Notes: generated from the letters alone by a model not told the origin. 64,000 bases of DNA from Candidatus Thiodiazotropha endolucinida (GCF_001715975.1 NZ_MARB01000015.1:62001-126000); one strand, 5' to 3'. Positions 37,932 to 48,795 are shown, counted from the stretch's first letter. Translations and numbers: made by a program.

Positions 37932-38800
37932 CTTTTGTTGACTCCATCCACGTATCTGTCCCGCGCCTTTTTCGCACGCTGAAATATCTCCAGCAATCCG
38001 GTTTCATCACCGCTTTGCAGTAGCGCCGCAAGCTCATGCAGCTCACCGGCAAAGCGCGTCAACATTTCATTCAGGTAACCCTGATTGGCAATACAGATGT
38101 CGCGCCACATCACAGGATTACTTGATGCGATCCTGGTGAAATCCCTGAAACCGCCTGCGGCAAAGCGAAAGATTTCATCATTCTCTTTCATTCGCGCAAG
38201 ACTATCGACCAAGGTAAATGCCAGCATATGTGGCAAATGACTGGTTGCAGCCAATACTTCGTCATGGTGCTCAACGGTCATCTGTACCACATCCGCCCCG
38301 CACTGTTGCCACATCCTTTCGACGCGCAGGAGCGCATCCTTATCCGTTTCCTGCAGTGGCGTGAGTATGACACGGCGATTACGATACAATTCGGTAAACG
38401 CGGCTTCAGCCCCACTGCGTTCTGTTCCCGCAATGGGATGGCCCGGAACAAAAAAACCAGGAATTTCACCGAATACCGCTTTGACATCGTTTACCACACT
38501 GCACTTGACGCTGCCGGCATCGGTTACCACTGCATGATCCGCGAGCTGACCGCGCATACCGCTCAGGGTGTCGCGCATTGCACCCAAGGGTACTGACAAC
38601 AAGACCATATCGGCGCCTTTAACCGCCGCACCAACATCATGAGTGTAGTGATCAATCACGCCCAGGGATTGCGCTTTGATCAAATTGGCTTCCCCACGGC
38701 CACAGCCAACCACTTCCTTCACCACACCCTCTTCCTTCAGGGCCAGGGCGGCAGAGCCGCCAATCAGACCGACTCCGATAATCGCAAGCTTATCAATCAC
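37928..38800 (-). CDS. tyrA: Prephenate dehydrogenase
   Basis: 290 residues. NAD-binding start IIGVGLIGGSAALALK, the substrate loop GHPIAGTERSG with its histidine, and SHLPHMLAFTLVD and FAAGGFRDFTRIASSNPVMWRD are typical. It oxidatively decarboxylates prephenate on the way to tyrosine. It overlaps hisC by 4 bases. The C-terminus ends in ARDRYVDGVNKS just where the repeat begins, so the present stop may have been set by the repeat. Confidence 0.94.
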   Translation of the reverse strand: MIDKLAIIGVGLIGGSAALALKEEGVVKEVVGCGRGEANLIKAQSLGVIDHYTHDVGAAVKGADMVLLSVPLGAMRDTLSGMRGQLADHAVVTDAGSVKCSVVNDVKAVFGEIPGFFVPGHPIAGTERSGAEAAFTELYRNRRVILTPLQETDKDALLRVERMWQQCGADVVQMTVEHHDEVLAATSHLPHMLAFTLVDSLARMKENDEIFRFAAGGFRDFTRIASSNPVMWRDICIANQGYLNEMLTRFAGELHELAALLQSGDETGLLEIFQRAKKARDRYVDGVNKS

Positions 38801-39909
38801 CGTTTTAGTACCTTCTTCAGCGTCGTCAAGAGACGATCGTTCTCCTCTTCCAGCCCGATAGAGATGCGCAAATGGTTAGGCAATCCGTAGTTGGCTATCG
38901 GTCGAGTGATACATCCTTCTCGCAGCAATGCCTGATCGACCCTGGAGGCATCTTCACCAACATCGACGGTTATAAAATTAGCCACTGAAGGAATATAGTC
39001 GAGCCCCAATGCTTCGAAGCCCTGACGGTACTGTTGCATACCCTTGTTGTTGAGTGCAATCGAACGCTGGATGAACGCTTCATCATCAAGCGCGGCCAAT
39101 GCCGCCGACTGCGCCAGGGCATTGACATTGAAAGGCTGTCGCACCCGATTCAACAGATCGGCGATGGCGGGATTCGATAGCCCATATCCGATACGCAGGG
39201 ATGCCAGTCCATAGGCCTTGGAAAAGGTGCGGGTCACAATCAGATTGGGAAAGCGCTGCAGCCATGCCGCACCATCTGGAAAGTCACTCTCCTGAACATA
39301 TTCGAAATAGGCTTCATCAAGCACCACGATGACATGCTCCGGCAACTGAAGCAAAAACGAGTACAGCTCTGTGTCCGTCAGCCGGGTACCGGTTGGATTA
39401 TTCGGATTCGCAATCCAGATAACCCTGGTCTTGGGTGTGAGCATTTGCAACATCCGATCAAGGTCGTGGCCGTATGCCTTGGCAGGGGCAACCCTCAACC
39501 CGGCACCGACAGCCTGACTGCTGATTGGGTATACAGCAAAGGCATATTGCGAAAACAGAGACTCGGCATCCGGCGAAAGAAACACCCGTGCGACCATATC
39601 CAGGACATCATTGGAACCGTTGCCGAGGGTAATGCAGGCAGGATTCACGGCATGCTTTTCGGCAAGCCGCTGACGCAGTCGATAGCCCCCGCCGTCGGGA
39701 TAGCGGGATAACTCAGGCACACACCGGCTCAAAGTCTCGATAACCTTTTCGCTGACCCCCAGGGGATTTTCGTTGGACGCCAGTTTTATCGAGTGGGTGA
39801 TACCCAGTTCGCGCTCTAACTCAGATATCGGTTTACCGGGCAAATAGGGCTTCAAGGCCTCGATACCCGGTGCGGCAAGCTCAAGAAAGGGGTTTGTCTG
39901 ACGTGTCAT
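38797..39909 (-). CDS. hisC: Histidinol-phosphate / aromatic aminotransferase
   Basis: 370 residues of the HisC branch of PLP aminotransferases. The PLP lysine is in VTRTFSKAYGLASLRIGYG; NPNNPTGT, VLDEAYFEY and the C-terminal LRISIGLEEENDRLL are also present. Placed between pheA and tyrA, it may serve phenylalanine and tyrosine synthesis, as HisC2 proteins do in this arrangement, as well as or instead of histidine synthesis. The gene starts at ATG 39909, 28 bases after pheA. Confidence 0.93.
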   Translation of the reverse strand: MTRQTNPFLELAAPGIEALKPYLPGKPISELERELGITHSIKLASNENPLGVSEKVIETLSRCVPELSRYPDGGGYRLRQRLAEKHAVNPACITLGNGSNDVLDMVARVFLSPDAESLFSQYAFAVYPISSQAVGAGLRVAPAKAYGHDLDRMLQMLTPKTRVIWIANPNNPTGTRLTDTELYSFLLQLPEHVIVVLDEAYFEYVQESDFPDGAAWLQRFPNLIVTRTFSKAYGLASLRIGYGLSNPAIADLLNRVRQPFNVNALAQSAALAALDDEAFIQRSIALNNKGMQQYRQGFEALGLDYIPSVANFITVDVGEDASRVDQALLREGCITRPIANYGLPNHLRISIGLEEENDRLLTTLKKVLKR

Positions 39910-39937
39910 CGTGCTGCTCGAAAAGAGGAATCAGCGG

Positions 39938-41023
39938 CTATATGACTGCCTTGGGATAGGACCCGAGGACCTTGAACTGGGTGGCCGCCTGCTCAATCTC
40001 ATGCAGGGCCGCGGCGAGATTGTCATCGCTTCTGTGCCCCTCCACATCGATGAAAAAAAGATAATCCCAGCGCCCCCTGCGGGATGGGCGTGATTCGATG
40101 CGCGTCATGCTGATTCCATGTTCAGCAAACGGCGTAAGCATACTATGCAGACCGCCCGCTTTGTTATGGGTGGAGAACATGATACTGGTTTTGTCTTCTC
40201 CACTGGGCGGTGAATCCTGCTTGCCGATCACCAGAAAACGGGTCGTATTGCCGGGTTCATCCTCAATGTTCGATGCCACAACACTAAGCTGGTAGATCTC
40301 ACCGGCCGCCTCTCCCGCGATGGCGGCGGCATTGGCTATTTCGGTTGCCAGCCTGGCAGCCTCTGCATTACTGCCGACAGCAACCCGCTCAACATGGGGG
40401 AGGTGCTGATCGAGCCATCCCCGACACTGGGCAAGGGATTGGGCATGGGAGTAGACCACCTTGATCTGCCCCGCTTGGTTCCCACGGCTGAGCAGCTGGT
40501 GATTGATCGGCAATGAAACCTCACCGCAGATCCGCAGTGGCGAATTGACGAAAGTATCCAGGGTGTGGGTAATCACGCCCTCGGTGGAGTTTTCCACCGG
40601 CACTACACCGTATTGGCAGGCACCGGCTTCGACCTCGCGAAAGGTATCCGGTATGGAGCCCATGGCTGTGGTATGAACAGCATGGCCAAAATGCTTAAGC
40701 ACCGCTTCCTGTGTATAGGTTCCATCCGGCCCAAGAAAGGCGACATTCAAGGTCTGTTCCAAGGCCAGACAGGCCGACATGATCTCCCGGAACAGCCTTG
40801 CCATCTCCGCATCCTGCAGCGGTCCCCGGTTTCGATCCTTGATACGCCGCAATATCTCAGCCTCACGTTCGGGACGATAAAAAGCTGTCTGCGGATCCTC
40901 ATCCAATTTGATGCGCGCAACCCCCTGGGCCGCTTCCGCCCGCTCACTGATCAGCTGCTGCAGTTGCAGATCGATCTCATCGATTCGCTGCCGGATGGCA
41001 CTCAGTTTCGCATCATCATTCAT
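39938..41023 (-). CDS. pheA: Chorismate mutase / prephenate dehydratase (P-protein)
   Basis: 361 residues in three parts. An AroQ chorismate mutase (about 1-90, with IRQRIDEIDLQLQQLISERA), a prephenate dehydratase (about 93-270, with FLGPDGTYTQEA and the NTTRFLVIG motif), and a C-terminal ACT domain (about 283-355) with GLHSMLTPFAEHGISMTRIE and the ESRP signature that binds phenylalanine for feedback control. It makes phenylpyruvate from chorismate. Start ATG 41023. Confidence 0.96.
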   Translation of the reverse strand: MNDDAKLSAIRQRIDEIDLQLQQLISERAEAAQGVARIKLDEDPQTAFYRPEREAEILRRIKDRNRGPLQDAEMARLFREIMSACLALEQTLNVAFLGPDGTYTQEAVLKHFGHAVHTTAMGSIPDTFREVEAGACQYGVVPVENSTEGVITHTLDTFVNSPLRICGEVSLPINHQLLSRGNQAGQIKVVYSHAQSLAQCRGWLDQHLPHVERVAVGSNAEAARLATEIANAAAIAGEAAGEIYQLSVVASNIEDEPGNTTRFLVIGKQDSPPSGEDKTSIMFSTHNKAGGLHSMLTPFAEHGISMTRIESRPSRRGRWDYLFFIDVEGHRSDDNLAAALHEIEQAATQFKVLGSYPKAVI

Positions 41024-41032
41024 GGATTGGTC

Positions 41033-41084
41033 CTAGGGCCTGTTAACACTGATCCAATCGGCTCTGCTCCCGGCTTGGCCCTAC
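41033..41084. repeat. Short repeat copy ending in the serA stop codon
   Basis: 52 bases between pheA and serA. The left part is CTAGGGCCTGTTAACACTGA followed by TCCAATCGG; the right end GGCCCTAC supplies the CTA (41081-41083) that is the TAG stop of serA. The interior of the large repeat is missing. Confidence 0.8.
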
Positions 41085-42256
41085 TCTTCACCTGACAATG
41101 AGCGTACCGATAATACACCATCGATGGAAGCCAAGGTCTGCAACAGCTCAGCATTGGGCTGCTTGTCCACGTCCAGTAGGGTGACCGCGATATCGTCCCG
41201 GGACTTGTTGAGCATATCCAGGATATTCAATCCCTCATTGGCCAGATCGGTGGAGATCTGCCCCACCATATTGGGTACATTGCTGTTCACGACGGCGATA
41301 CGGAAACCACCGTTTCTCGGCAGATTTATGCTGGGGAAGTTGACTGAATTGGTGATATTGCCGTTTTCCAGGTAGTCGCGAACCTCCTCGGCCACCATGA
41401 TAGCGCAGTTGTCCTCCGCCTCCTTGGTTGAGGCCCCCAGGTGAGGCAGGGTAATCACTCTCGGATGATCCTTCAGCAGGTTGCTGGGAAAATCGCACAC
41501 GTATGCATAAAGTTGGCCACTATCCAGGGCGGCCACGGTGGCCTCATCATCGACAATGCCGTTACGGGCAAAATTGAGCAGCACCGATCCAGGCTTCATC
41601 AACCTCAACCGCTCGGCATTGATCATATTTGCTGTGGCATCCGTCAGCGGCACGTGAAAAGTCACGAAGTCCGATTTGGAGAGCAGATCATCCACGCTCA
41701 AGGCCTGCTCCACTTCCGAAGCGAGTTTCCATGCGCTTTGAACTGTTATGGTGGGATCGTATCCGATCACGTTCATGCCCAAGGCACGACAGGCATTGGC
41801 AACCTTGACGCCGATTGCACCAAGCCCGATGACCCCCATGGTACGTCCCGGCAGTTCAAAGCCGACGAAATTCTTCTTTCCCGACTCCACCTGTTTGGAG
41901 ATAACGCCGTCATCCCCTGACAACCCTGTCGTGAAGCGCCAGGCCGGACCCAGGTTCCGAGCCGCCAGCAGCGCACCGGCCAGCACAAGCTCTTTGACCG
42001 CATTGGCATTGGCGCCCGGCGCATTGAAGACCGGAATCCCCAATCCGGTCATCTCGGCCACCGGAATGTTGTTGACACCGGCGCCGGCCCGTCCGATCGC
42101 CTTCACCGTTTCCGGAATTTCCATGCCATGCATTTTATGGGAACGTAGCAGGATCGCATCCGGGTGGGTGATTTCGGAAGCGACTTCATAAGTATCACGG
42201 GGCAGACGATCAAGGCCCGCCACGGAGATGTTGTTCAATGTCAGTATTTTGTACAT
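41081..42256 (-). CDS. serA: D-3-phosphoglycerate dehydrogenase
   Basis: 391 residues from ATG 42256 (MYKILTLNNISV). A longer in-frame start would reach into serC. NAD site GVIGLGAIGVKVANAC, catalytic arginine in NFARNGIVDDEA, Glu in the following helix and His in LPHLGASTKEAEDN are intact, and a C-terminal ACT domain (about 320-390) is present. First step of serine synthesis. Four bases separate it from serC; both belong to one transcript. Confidence 0.96.
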   Translation of the reverse strand: MYKILTLNNISVAGLDRLPRDTYEVASEITHPDAILLRSHKMHGMEIPETVKAIGRAGAGVNNIPVAEMTGLGIPVFNAPGANANAVKELVLAGALLAARNLGPAWRFTTGLSGDDGVISKQVESGKKNFVGFELPGRTMGVIGLGAIGVKVANACRALGMNVIGYDPTITVQSAWKLASEVEQALSVDDLLSKSDFVTFHVPLTDATANMINAERLRLMKPGSVLLNFARNGIVDDEATVAALDSGQLYAYVCDFPSNLLKDHPRVITLPHLGASTKEAEDNCAIMVAEEVRDYLENGNITNSVNFPSINLPRNGGFRIAVVNSNVPNMVGQISTDLANEGLNILDMLNKSRDDIAVTLLDVDKQPNAELLQTLASIDGVLSVRSLSGEE

Positions 42257-42260
42257 GTTG

Positions 42261-43343
42261 TTATCCGTTGACCCGTTCAAACTCAGCCATGAAATCGATA
42301 AGCACCTGAACCCCCTCTTCGGGCATGGCATTATAGATACTGGCGCGCATGCCACCCACAGAGCGATGGCCCTTTAGCGTCTTGAGGCCGGCTGCTCCCG
42401 CCTCTTCGATAAATTTTCCATCCAGTCCGGCATCGTTCAATGTAAACGGAACATTCATCCAGGATCGACTGTCGGGTGATACCGGATTGGCGTAGAAACC
42501 GGAATCGTCAATGGCTTTGTAGAGCGCCTCCGCCTTACGCCGGTTGATCATAGCCATACCGGCCAGTCCACCTTTTTGCTGTAGCCATTTAAATACCAGA
42601 CCTGCCAGGTACCAGCCATAGGTCGGTGGCGTGTTGTACATGGAAGCATTTTCGCTATGGGTCGCATATTGAAACATTGCCGGTGTATTTTCGACGGCAT
42701 TTCCTATCAAGTCTTCACGTACGATGGCAATGGTCAAACCGGCGGGCCCTATGTTCTTCTGCGCACCGGCATAGATAATTCCATACTTCGAGACATCGAG
42801 CGGCCGTGACAGGATGGTTGAGGAGAAATCGGCAACCAGTGGTACATCAGCCGTCTCCGGCACATAGGGAAACTCTACCCCCTGGATGGTCTCGTTAGGC
42901 GTATAGTGCACATAGGCGGCGCCAGGATCGAGGTTGAGTTCCGACTGACCAGGCGTTGTGGTGAACCTGGTCTCTTCCGTGCTGGCCACCAGATTGACAG
43001 TCGCAAAACGCTTGGCTTCCGCAATCGCCTTTTTCGACCAGGAACCGGTATTGATGTAATCGACTTTGGTATTTTCCCGGGTCAGATTCATCGGCACCAT
43101 GGCAAACTGGCTTGATGCGCCACCCTGGAGGAACATCACTTTATAGTTGTCAGGTATCTGCAGCAAGGCACGCAAGTCCGATTCCGCCTGCTCGGCAATG
43201 GACATGAACTCCTTACCCCGGTGGCTCATCTCCATAACTGACATCCCGCTGCCTCGCCAATCAAGCATCTCTTCCCTGGCCTGCTGCAGAACCTCTTCCG
43301 GTAAAATCGCGGGACCGGCACTAAAGTTAAAGACTCGTGACAT
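42261..43343 (-). CDS. serC: Phosphoserine aminotransferase
   Basis: 360 residues of the class-V PLP fold. MSRVFNFSAGPAILPEEVL at the start and the PLP lysine in YAGAQKNIGPAGLTI are diagnostic. Converts 3-phosphohydroxypyruvate to phosphoserine and also serves pyridoxal phosphate synthesis. It lies just downstream of gyrA, as in Pseudomonas-type gene order. Start ATG 43343. Confidence 0.97.
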   Translation of the reverse strand: MSRVFNFSAGPAILPEEVLQQAREEMLDWRGSGMSVMEMSHRGKEFMSIAEQAESDLRALLQIPDNYKVMFLQGGASSQFAMVPMNLTRENTKVDYINTGSWSKKAIAEAKRFATVNLVASTEETRFTTTPGQSELNLDPGAAYVHYTPNETIQGVEFPYVPETADVPLVADFSSTILSRPLDVSKYGIIYAGAQKNIGPAGLTIAIVREDLIGNAVENTPAMFQYATHSENASMYNTPPTYGWYLAGLVFKWLQQKGGLAGMAMINRRKAEALYKAIDDSGFYANPVSPDSRSWMNVPFTLNDAGLDGKFIEEAGAAGLKTLKGHRSVGGMRASIYNAMPEEGVQVLIDFMAEFERVNG

Positions 43344-43514
43344 CTATAGCCTCTCAATATCGTGAATAGTTTGGAATTTCATCAATCAAATATTCTGTGG
43401 GCACTGGCCGGGGAAATACACAATCCGAAAACAATCATACTCAACCGCATTGAGTTTCGTTCCTGCACAAGCGAAGCATGCACATATTCTTCACAGGATG
43501 ACGGCGTGAGATGT

Positions 43515-46091
43515 TCAATCGTCCATATCGGTTTGATCCGGATCCACATCGTCGTCTGCATCGGTGTCGAGATTTTCTACCCGTTCGACCCCGATCAGGC
43601 GTTCATCGCTGCTGAGACGAATCATGATCACACCCTGGGTATTACGACCCATCTGCGAAATTTCGCTGACCCGATTGCGCACCAGAGTGCCGCCATCGGA
43701 GATCATCATCACTTCGTCTTCATCGACCACCTGTACAGCACCGACGACAGTACCGTTACGCTCCGAGGTCTGAATCGAAATGACACCCTGGCCTCCCCGG
43801 CCGTGCACCGGATACTCCTCGATGGCCGTTCGTTTGCCGTAACCGTTTTCTGTAACGGTCAATACATCACCTTCGGCAGCAACGATCAGGGAGACGACCT
43901 GATGTTCCTCTTCCAACCGGATACCCCTGACACCACAGGCGGTCCTGCCCATCGCCCTGACCTTGGATTCGGAGAATCGAACCGCTTTACCACTGCTGCT
44001 GAAGAGGAGAATATCCTGTTCACCGTCGGTGATGGCAACCCCGACCAGCTTGTCCCCGTCACGCAGGTCGACGGCAATGATGCCGTTGGCCCTGGGCCTG
44101 GAGAAGGCCTCCAGCGAGGTCTTTTTCACAGTGCCGGAGCTGGTCGCCATGAAGACATAACGATTGGCCTCGTATTCGCGTACCGGCAAGATGGCATTGA
44201 TCTGCTCTTCCTCATCCAACGGCAACAGGTTGACGATCGGTTTGCCACGGGCATTGCGCCCGGCCTGAGGCAGTTCATAGACCTTCAACCAGTAGACCTT
44301 ACCCATGTTGGAGAAACAGAGAATGGTATCGTGAGTGCTGGCAACGAACAGCTTGTCGACGAAATCCTCATCTTTGGTTGCGGTGGCGATCTTACCCTTA
44401 CCCCCCCTTCGCTGGGCCTGATAGGTACTGACCGGCTGTGCCTTTGCATAGCCCGCATGGGAGAGGGTCACCACCACATCCTCTTCGGTGATCAGATCCT
44501 CGAGCGTAAGATCGAGACGGTTTTCGATGATCTCGGTACGGCGCTCATCGCCATACTGTTCACGTATTTCAAGCAGCTCTTCCCGAATCACCTGCATCAG
44601 TCGGTCGGGACTGCCGAGAATATCGAGAAGATCGGCAATTTTATCCAGCAGCTCCTCGTATTCCTTGATGATTTTATCCTGCTCAAGGCCCGTTAAGCGG
44701 TGCAGTCGCAGATCGAGGATGGCCTGAGCCTGTACTTCGGTCAGACGATATCCCTGCTCGGTAAGACCGAACTGATCAGACAGGTCCTCAGGCCGGGTAC
44801 TGGCGGCACCCGCACGTTGAAGCATTGATTCAACGGTTTCCGATTGCCAGTAACGGGCCAGAAGCGCGCTCTTTGCCTCCGCCGGATTGGCCGCCTGTTT
44901 TATCAATTGAATGACTTCATCGATGTTGGCCAGCGCCACTGCCTGGCCTTCCAACACATGAGCCCTGTCCCGAGCTTTGCGCAGCTCGAACAGGGTGCGC
45001 CGGGTCACCACTTCGCGGCGGTGACGGATGAAGAACTCAAGCAATTGTTTGAGATTGAGCAGCCGCGGACGGCCATCCACCAGCGCCACCATGTTGATGC
45101 CGAACACACTCTGCATGGCAGTCTGTTGGTAGAGGTTGTTGAGTACCACCTCCGCCACCTCGCCCCGGCGCAGTTCGATGACGATGCGCATTCCCTCCTT
45201 GTCCGACTCGTCACGCAATTCGGTGATACCCTCGATCCGTTTCTCCTTCACCAACTCGGCGATCTTTTCGATAAGGCGCGCCTTGTTTACCTGATAGGGC
45301 AGCTCATTGACGATGATGGTCTGCTTGCCGTTGCTGTCATCCGTCTCTATCTCGGTGCGGGCACGCATATAGATCCTGCCACGCCCGGTATGATAGGCCT
45401 CCTTGATACCGCTGGCGCCATTGATCAGGCCCGCAGTGGGAAAATCGGGGCCTGGAAGATGGGACATCAGCTGATCGATATAGATCTCCGGATCATCGAT
45501 TACCGCAATACAGGCATCGACTACTTCGGTAATATTGTGCGGTGGCACATTGGTTGCCATACCGACCGCAATACCGGCTGATCCATTGACCAACAGGTTG
45601 GGAATCCGCGCCGGCAAAACGGCCGGTTCCCGTTCCGTTTCATCGTAATTGGCAACGAAATCGACCGTCTCCTTGTCCAGGTCGTCCAGCATGGTGTGGG
45701 CGATGCGCGCCATACGCACTTCGGTATAACGCATCGCCGCAGGGGAGTCACCATCCACCGATCCGAAATTTCCCTGTCCATCGACAAGCATATAGCGCAT
45801 GGAAAATGGCTGGGCCATGCGGACGATGGTGTCGTAGACGGCGGTATCGCCATGGGGATGGTATTTACCGATCACATCGCCCACGATACGCGCCGATTTC
45901 TTGTAGGGCTTGTTCCAATCATTACCCAGTTCATTCATCGCATAGAGCACGCGGCGATGGACAGGCTTGAGTCCGTCACGCACGTCGGGCAGGGCCCGGC
46001 CCACGATTACGCTCATGGCATAATCCAGGTAGGATTGCCGCATCTCGTCTTCGAGATTGACTGGGAGTACTTCTTTGGCGAATTCGGTCAT
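43515..46091 (-). CDS. gyrA: DNA gyrase subunit A
   Basis: 858 residues. The catalytic tyrosine is in [11 protein letters not shown]; the quinolone region reads [17 protein letters not shown], with Thr at the position equal to E. coli Ser83, which is normal in several gammaproteobacteria. The GyrA box [11 protein letters not shown] opens the C-terminal beta-pinwheel, and the protein ends in an acidic tail. GyrA with GyrB introduces negative supercoils. Start ATG 46091. A 170-base gap separates it from serC. Confidence 0.98.
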   Translation of the reverse strand: MTEFAKEVLPVNLEDEMRQSYLDYAMSVIVGRALPDVRDGLKPVHRRVLYAMNELGNDWNKPYKKSARIVGDVIGKYHPHGDTAVYDTIVRMAQPFSMRYMLVDGQGNFGSVDGDSPAAMRYTEVRMARIAHTMLDDLDKETVDFVANYDETEREPAVLPARIPNLLVNGSAGIAVGMATNVPPHNITEVVDACIAVIDDPEIYIDQLMSHLPGPDFPTAGLINGASGIKEAYHTGRGRIYMRARTEIETDDSNGKQTIIVNELPYQVNKARLIEKIAELVKEKRIEGITELRDESDKEGMRIVIELRRGEVAEVVLNNLYQQTAMQSVFGINMVALVDGRPRLLNLKQLLEFFIRHRREVVTRRTLFELRKARDRAHVLEGQAVALANIDEVIQLIKQAANPAEAKSALLARYWQSETVESMLQRAGAASTRPEDLSDQFGLTEQGYRLTEVQAQAILDLRLHRLTGLEQDKIIKEYEELLDKIADLLDILGSPDRLMQVIREELLEIREQYGDERRTEIIENRLDLTLEDLITEEDVVVTLSHAGYAKAQPVSTYQAQRRGGKGKIATATKDEDFVDKLFVASTHDTILCFSNMGKVYWLKVYELPQAGRNARGKPIVNLLPLDEEEQINAILPVREYEANRYVFMATSSGTVKKTSLEAFSRPRANGIIAVDLRDGDKLVGVAITDGEQDILLFSSSGKAVRFSESKVRAMGRTACGVRGIRLEEEHQVVSLIVAAEGDVLTVTENGYGKRTAIEEYPVHGRGGQGVISIQTSERNGTVVGAVQVVDEDEVMMISDGGTLVRNRVSEISQMGRNTQGVIMIRLSSDERLIGVERVENLDTDADDDVDPDQTDMDD

Positions 46092-46182
46092 CTGGCTCGT
46101 TGTCTTTTGCTATCGCCCCCACTAACACAGTGAGGCGTCAGAAAAAGCGCATTGTACCATAGCCCCCCACACTGCGCTGTAT

Positions 46183-46222
46183 AAAAAACGCCTGAAATCC
46201 GTTTTCAGAGGCTCTCAGGCGT
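46183..46222 (-). terminator. Rho-independent terminator overlapping the end of mtnA
   Basis: On the minus strand ACGCCTGA and TCAGGCGT form an 8-base stem followed by six T residues. The left arm lies inside the last codons of mtnA, so the stop codon is within the loop. Confidence 0.75.
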
Positions 46223-47284
46223 ATTCGCCATCATTTTTTCTATCTTTTTCTCATTTGGCGAAAGGACAACGCCTTTTTCTGTGACAATCGCATCAACCAA
46301 TTCAGCCGGGGTGACATCGAACACGGGATTCCATACCCCCGCACCGCTCGCGGCAATCTGACGCCCCCCGCAGGAGAGCAACTCATCCTCACCCCTTACT
46401 TCGATCGGTATCTCGCTGCCACAAGCGATACCCATATCGATGGTTGAGGTAGGCGCCGCCACCATCACCTTGACGCCGTGGTACTTGGCCGCCACTGCCA
46501 GGCTGTATGTGCCAATCTTGTTCGCCACGTCACCGTTTGCCGCGATCCGGTCCGATCCCACGATAATCCAATTGACGCCCCCTTGGGCCATGCGATGAGC
46601 GGCCGCCCCATCGGCCAGGAGAGTGACGGGTATACCGTCCTGCAACAGCTCCCAGGCGGTCAGACGCGCTCCCTGCAGCCAGGGCCGGGTCTCATCCGCG
46701 AAGACCTGCCGAATCAGCCCCCGCTTATGGGCGGATCGAATCACCCCCAGCGCGGTACCATATCCGCCGGTGGCGAGGGCACCGGCGTTGCAATGGGTGA
46801 TGACACCGCTATCGACATCCAGCAGGGAGGCGCCCAATTCCCCCATATGCCGGTTTGCCTCGATATCCTCCTTATGGATCGCCAAGGCCTCTTGCAACAG
46901 GGCCTCCCTGGGATCTCCGGCTTCAGGCAGACCCTTTATCAGCGCCTCCATCCTGCCCAGCGCCCAAAAGAGATTTACCGCGGTTGGACGGGATCGTTTA
47001 AGGCATTCAAGGTCGGCCTTGAGAGCCTCCTTCCAATGCTCTGAGGATGACTGGAAGGCCATACCTCCGGCCAGAACCACACCATACGCTGCGGTGATGC
47101 CGATCGCCGGCGCACCGCGCACCACCATGTCCGTAATCGCCCGCGCGGTTTCGGCCGCGTTGTTCAATTCCAGGAAGGTCACGTCGCCGGGTAGCTTGCG
47201 CTGATCCAGCAGGCACAGATGTCCATTCCGCCAAACGATCGCGTCGTCGGCCGTTACCTGAGTCATGTATTGGGAGAGATCCAT
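46205..47284 (-). CDS. mtnA: Methylthioribose-1-phosphate isomerase
   Basis: 359 residues of the eIF2B-like fold. [16 protein letters not shown], the catalytic cysteine in [18 protein letters not shown] and the aspartate in [19 protein letters not shown] are intact. It isomerises methylthioribose-1-phosphate in methionine salvage. The divergent neighbour deaminates methylthioadenosine, so both act on the same route. Start ATG 47284. Confidence 0.95.
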   Translation of the reverse strand: MDLSQYMTQVTADDAIVWRNGHLCLLDQRKLPGDVTFLELNNAAETARAITDMVVRGAPAIGITAAYGVVLAGGMAFQSSSEHWKEALKADLECLKRSRPTAVNLFWALGRMEALIKGLPEAGDPREALLQEALAIHKEDIEANRHMGELGASLLDVDSGVITHCNAGALATGGYGTALGVIRSAHKRGLIRQVFADETRPWLQGARLTAWELLQDGIPVTLLADGAAAHRMAQGGVNWIIVGSDRIAANGDVANKIGTYSLAVAAKYHGVKVMVAAPTSTIDMGIACGSEIPIEVRGEDELLSCGGRQIAASGAGVWNPVFDVTPAELVDAIVTEKGVVLSPNEKKIEKMMANTPESL

Positions 47285-47410
47285 AATTAGCCACTGCGAA
47301 AAGTCTGTGCTTGTTAAATATTCGGGTTATCGACTGCTAAGCTGTCGTTGCATTTATTCCGGGTGCACGTGTAGTGTCTCACAATATTCATTGATAACAG
47401 AGATAAGACG

Positions 47411-48742
47411 ATGCTTGAACAGGTCGATCAACTCATCCATGCCGAATGGATCATACCCGTGGTCCCTGAAAACCTGGTGTATACCAACCATACATTGGTG
47501 GTTAACCGGGGTCGCATAGCCGCCATATTGCCCACCGATCAGGTTGCGTCCCAATATCAGTCGACACAGGAAACCAAGCTGCCGGGTCATGCGCTGATAC
47601 CCGGTCTGATCAATACCCATACCCATGCGGCGATGGCCCTGCTCAGAGGACTGGCCGATGACATGCCGCTGATGACCTGGTTGAACGAGCATATATGGCC
47701 CGCGGAGGCCAAATGGGTCAGTGAGGAGTTCATCCATGACGGCAGCCAAATGGCGATTGCAGAGATGCTCCTGGGCGGTACCACCTGCTTCAACGACATG
47801 TACTTTTTTCCCGATATTACCGGACGGGTTGCGAACAGTGCGGGTATCCGGGCAGTACTCGGCCTGATCGCCATCGATTTCCCCTCCGCCTGGGCCAGTG
47901 ACGGTGACGACTACCTGCATAAAGGCCTGCAGGTACACGATCAATTTCGCACCAATCCCATCATTCATACCGCATTCGCACCCCACGCCCCCTACTCTGT
48001 CGGGAATGGGATATTGGAACGAATCCGTATCCTGGCGGATGAGCTTGAGATACCTATCCATATGCATGTCCACGAAACCCATGACGAAATCGTGCAGGGC
48101 CTGCAACACCATGACACCCGGCCGTTGGCCAGGTTGAACGAACTGGAACTGCTGTCGCCTGCGCTGGCGGCGGTGCATATGACCCATCTCGAAGCTAATG
48201 AGATCGAACTGTTCGCGGCCAGTGGCGGGCATGTGGTGCACTGCCCCGAGTCGAATCTGAAACTGGCGAGCGGATTCTGCCCGGTCGCTGAACTGATGGA
48301 AGCGGGGATCAATGTGGCGCTGGGTACTGACGGCGCAGCCAGCAATAACGATCTGGATATGTTCAGTGAGATGCGCAGTGCCGCCCTGCTGGCCAAGGGG
48401 GTGGCGAATAACGCCAGCACGCTGCCCGCCGCCAAGGCGCTTTCGATGGCGACCATCAACGGCGCCCGGGCGCTTGGCCTGCAGCAAGAGACAGGATCAC
48501 TCGAGCCCGGAAAATCGGCCGACATGGTGGCGGTGGATCTGAACCGGATCAATACCCTGCCGGCCTACCACCCCATCTCTCAACTGGTCTATGCCGCCGG
48601 CCGTGAACAGGTTACCCATGTTTGGGTGGCCGGCCGACCCGTTGTCAGTGCGGGTAGCCTGACAACCCTGGATACGCAGCAACTGCTAAAGCGCACCGAC
48701 GAATGGCGGGAACGCATTTTTGCATCGGATGTCGACAGTTAA
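47411..48742 (+). CDS. mtaD: Methylthioadenosine/S-adenosylhomocysteine deaminase (TRZ/ATZ family)
   Basis: 443 residues of the amidohydrolase superfamily. Metal-binding NTHTHAAMALLRG, HMHVHETHDE, the histidine in VHMTHLEANE and GTDGAASNNDLDM are intact, and the residues match MtaD. It deaminates 5'-methylthioadenosine to methylthioinosine, the route described in Pseudomonas, where a phosphorylase then yields the MtnA substrate. It starts 126 bases from mtnA in the opposite direction. Start ATG 47411. Confidence 0.92.
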   Translation: MLEQVDQLIHAEWIIPVVPENLVYTNHTLVVNRGRIAAILPTDQVASQYQSTQETKLPGHALIPGLINTHTHAAMALLRGLADDMPLMTWLNEHIWPAEAKWVSEEFIHDGSQMAIAEMLLGGTTCFNDMYFFPDITGRVANSAGIRAVLGLIAIDFPSAWASDGDDYLHKGLQVHDQFRTNPIIHTAFAPHAPYSVGNGILERIRILADELEIPIHMHVHETHDEIVQGLQHHDTRPLARLNELELLSPALAAVHMTHLEANEIELFAASGGHVVHCPESNLKLASGFCPVAELMEAGINVALGTDGAASNNDLDMFSEMRSAALLAKGVANNASTLPAAKALSMATINGARALGLQQETGSLEPGKSADMVAVDLNRINTLPAYHPISQLVYAAGREQVTHVWVAGRPVVSAGSLTTLDTQQLLKRTDEWRERIFASDVDS

Positions 48743-48795
48743 TATTCCATCGCTCGAAAAAGGACGCCGTGATGTGTAACCTAAAGGTTAGGACC

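Noticed and set aside
43362-44696. A 444-codon open frame antisense to gyrA
   Set aside because: It lies wholly opposite the certain gyrA gene, has no domain pattern and no ribosome binding site; a shadow of GC-rich third positions.
44860-45900. Thr at the Ser83 position of GyrA read as quinolone resistance
   Set aside because: Thr is the normal residue there in several gammaproteobacteria, and the neighbouring Asp is intact, so there is no sign of resistance.
47354-48487. A 377-codon open frame antisense to mtaD
   Set aside because: It overlaps the convincing MtaD reading frame and shows no protein-like motifs.
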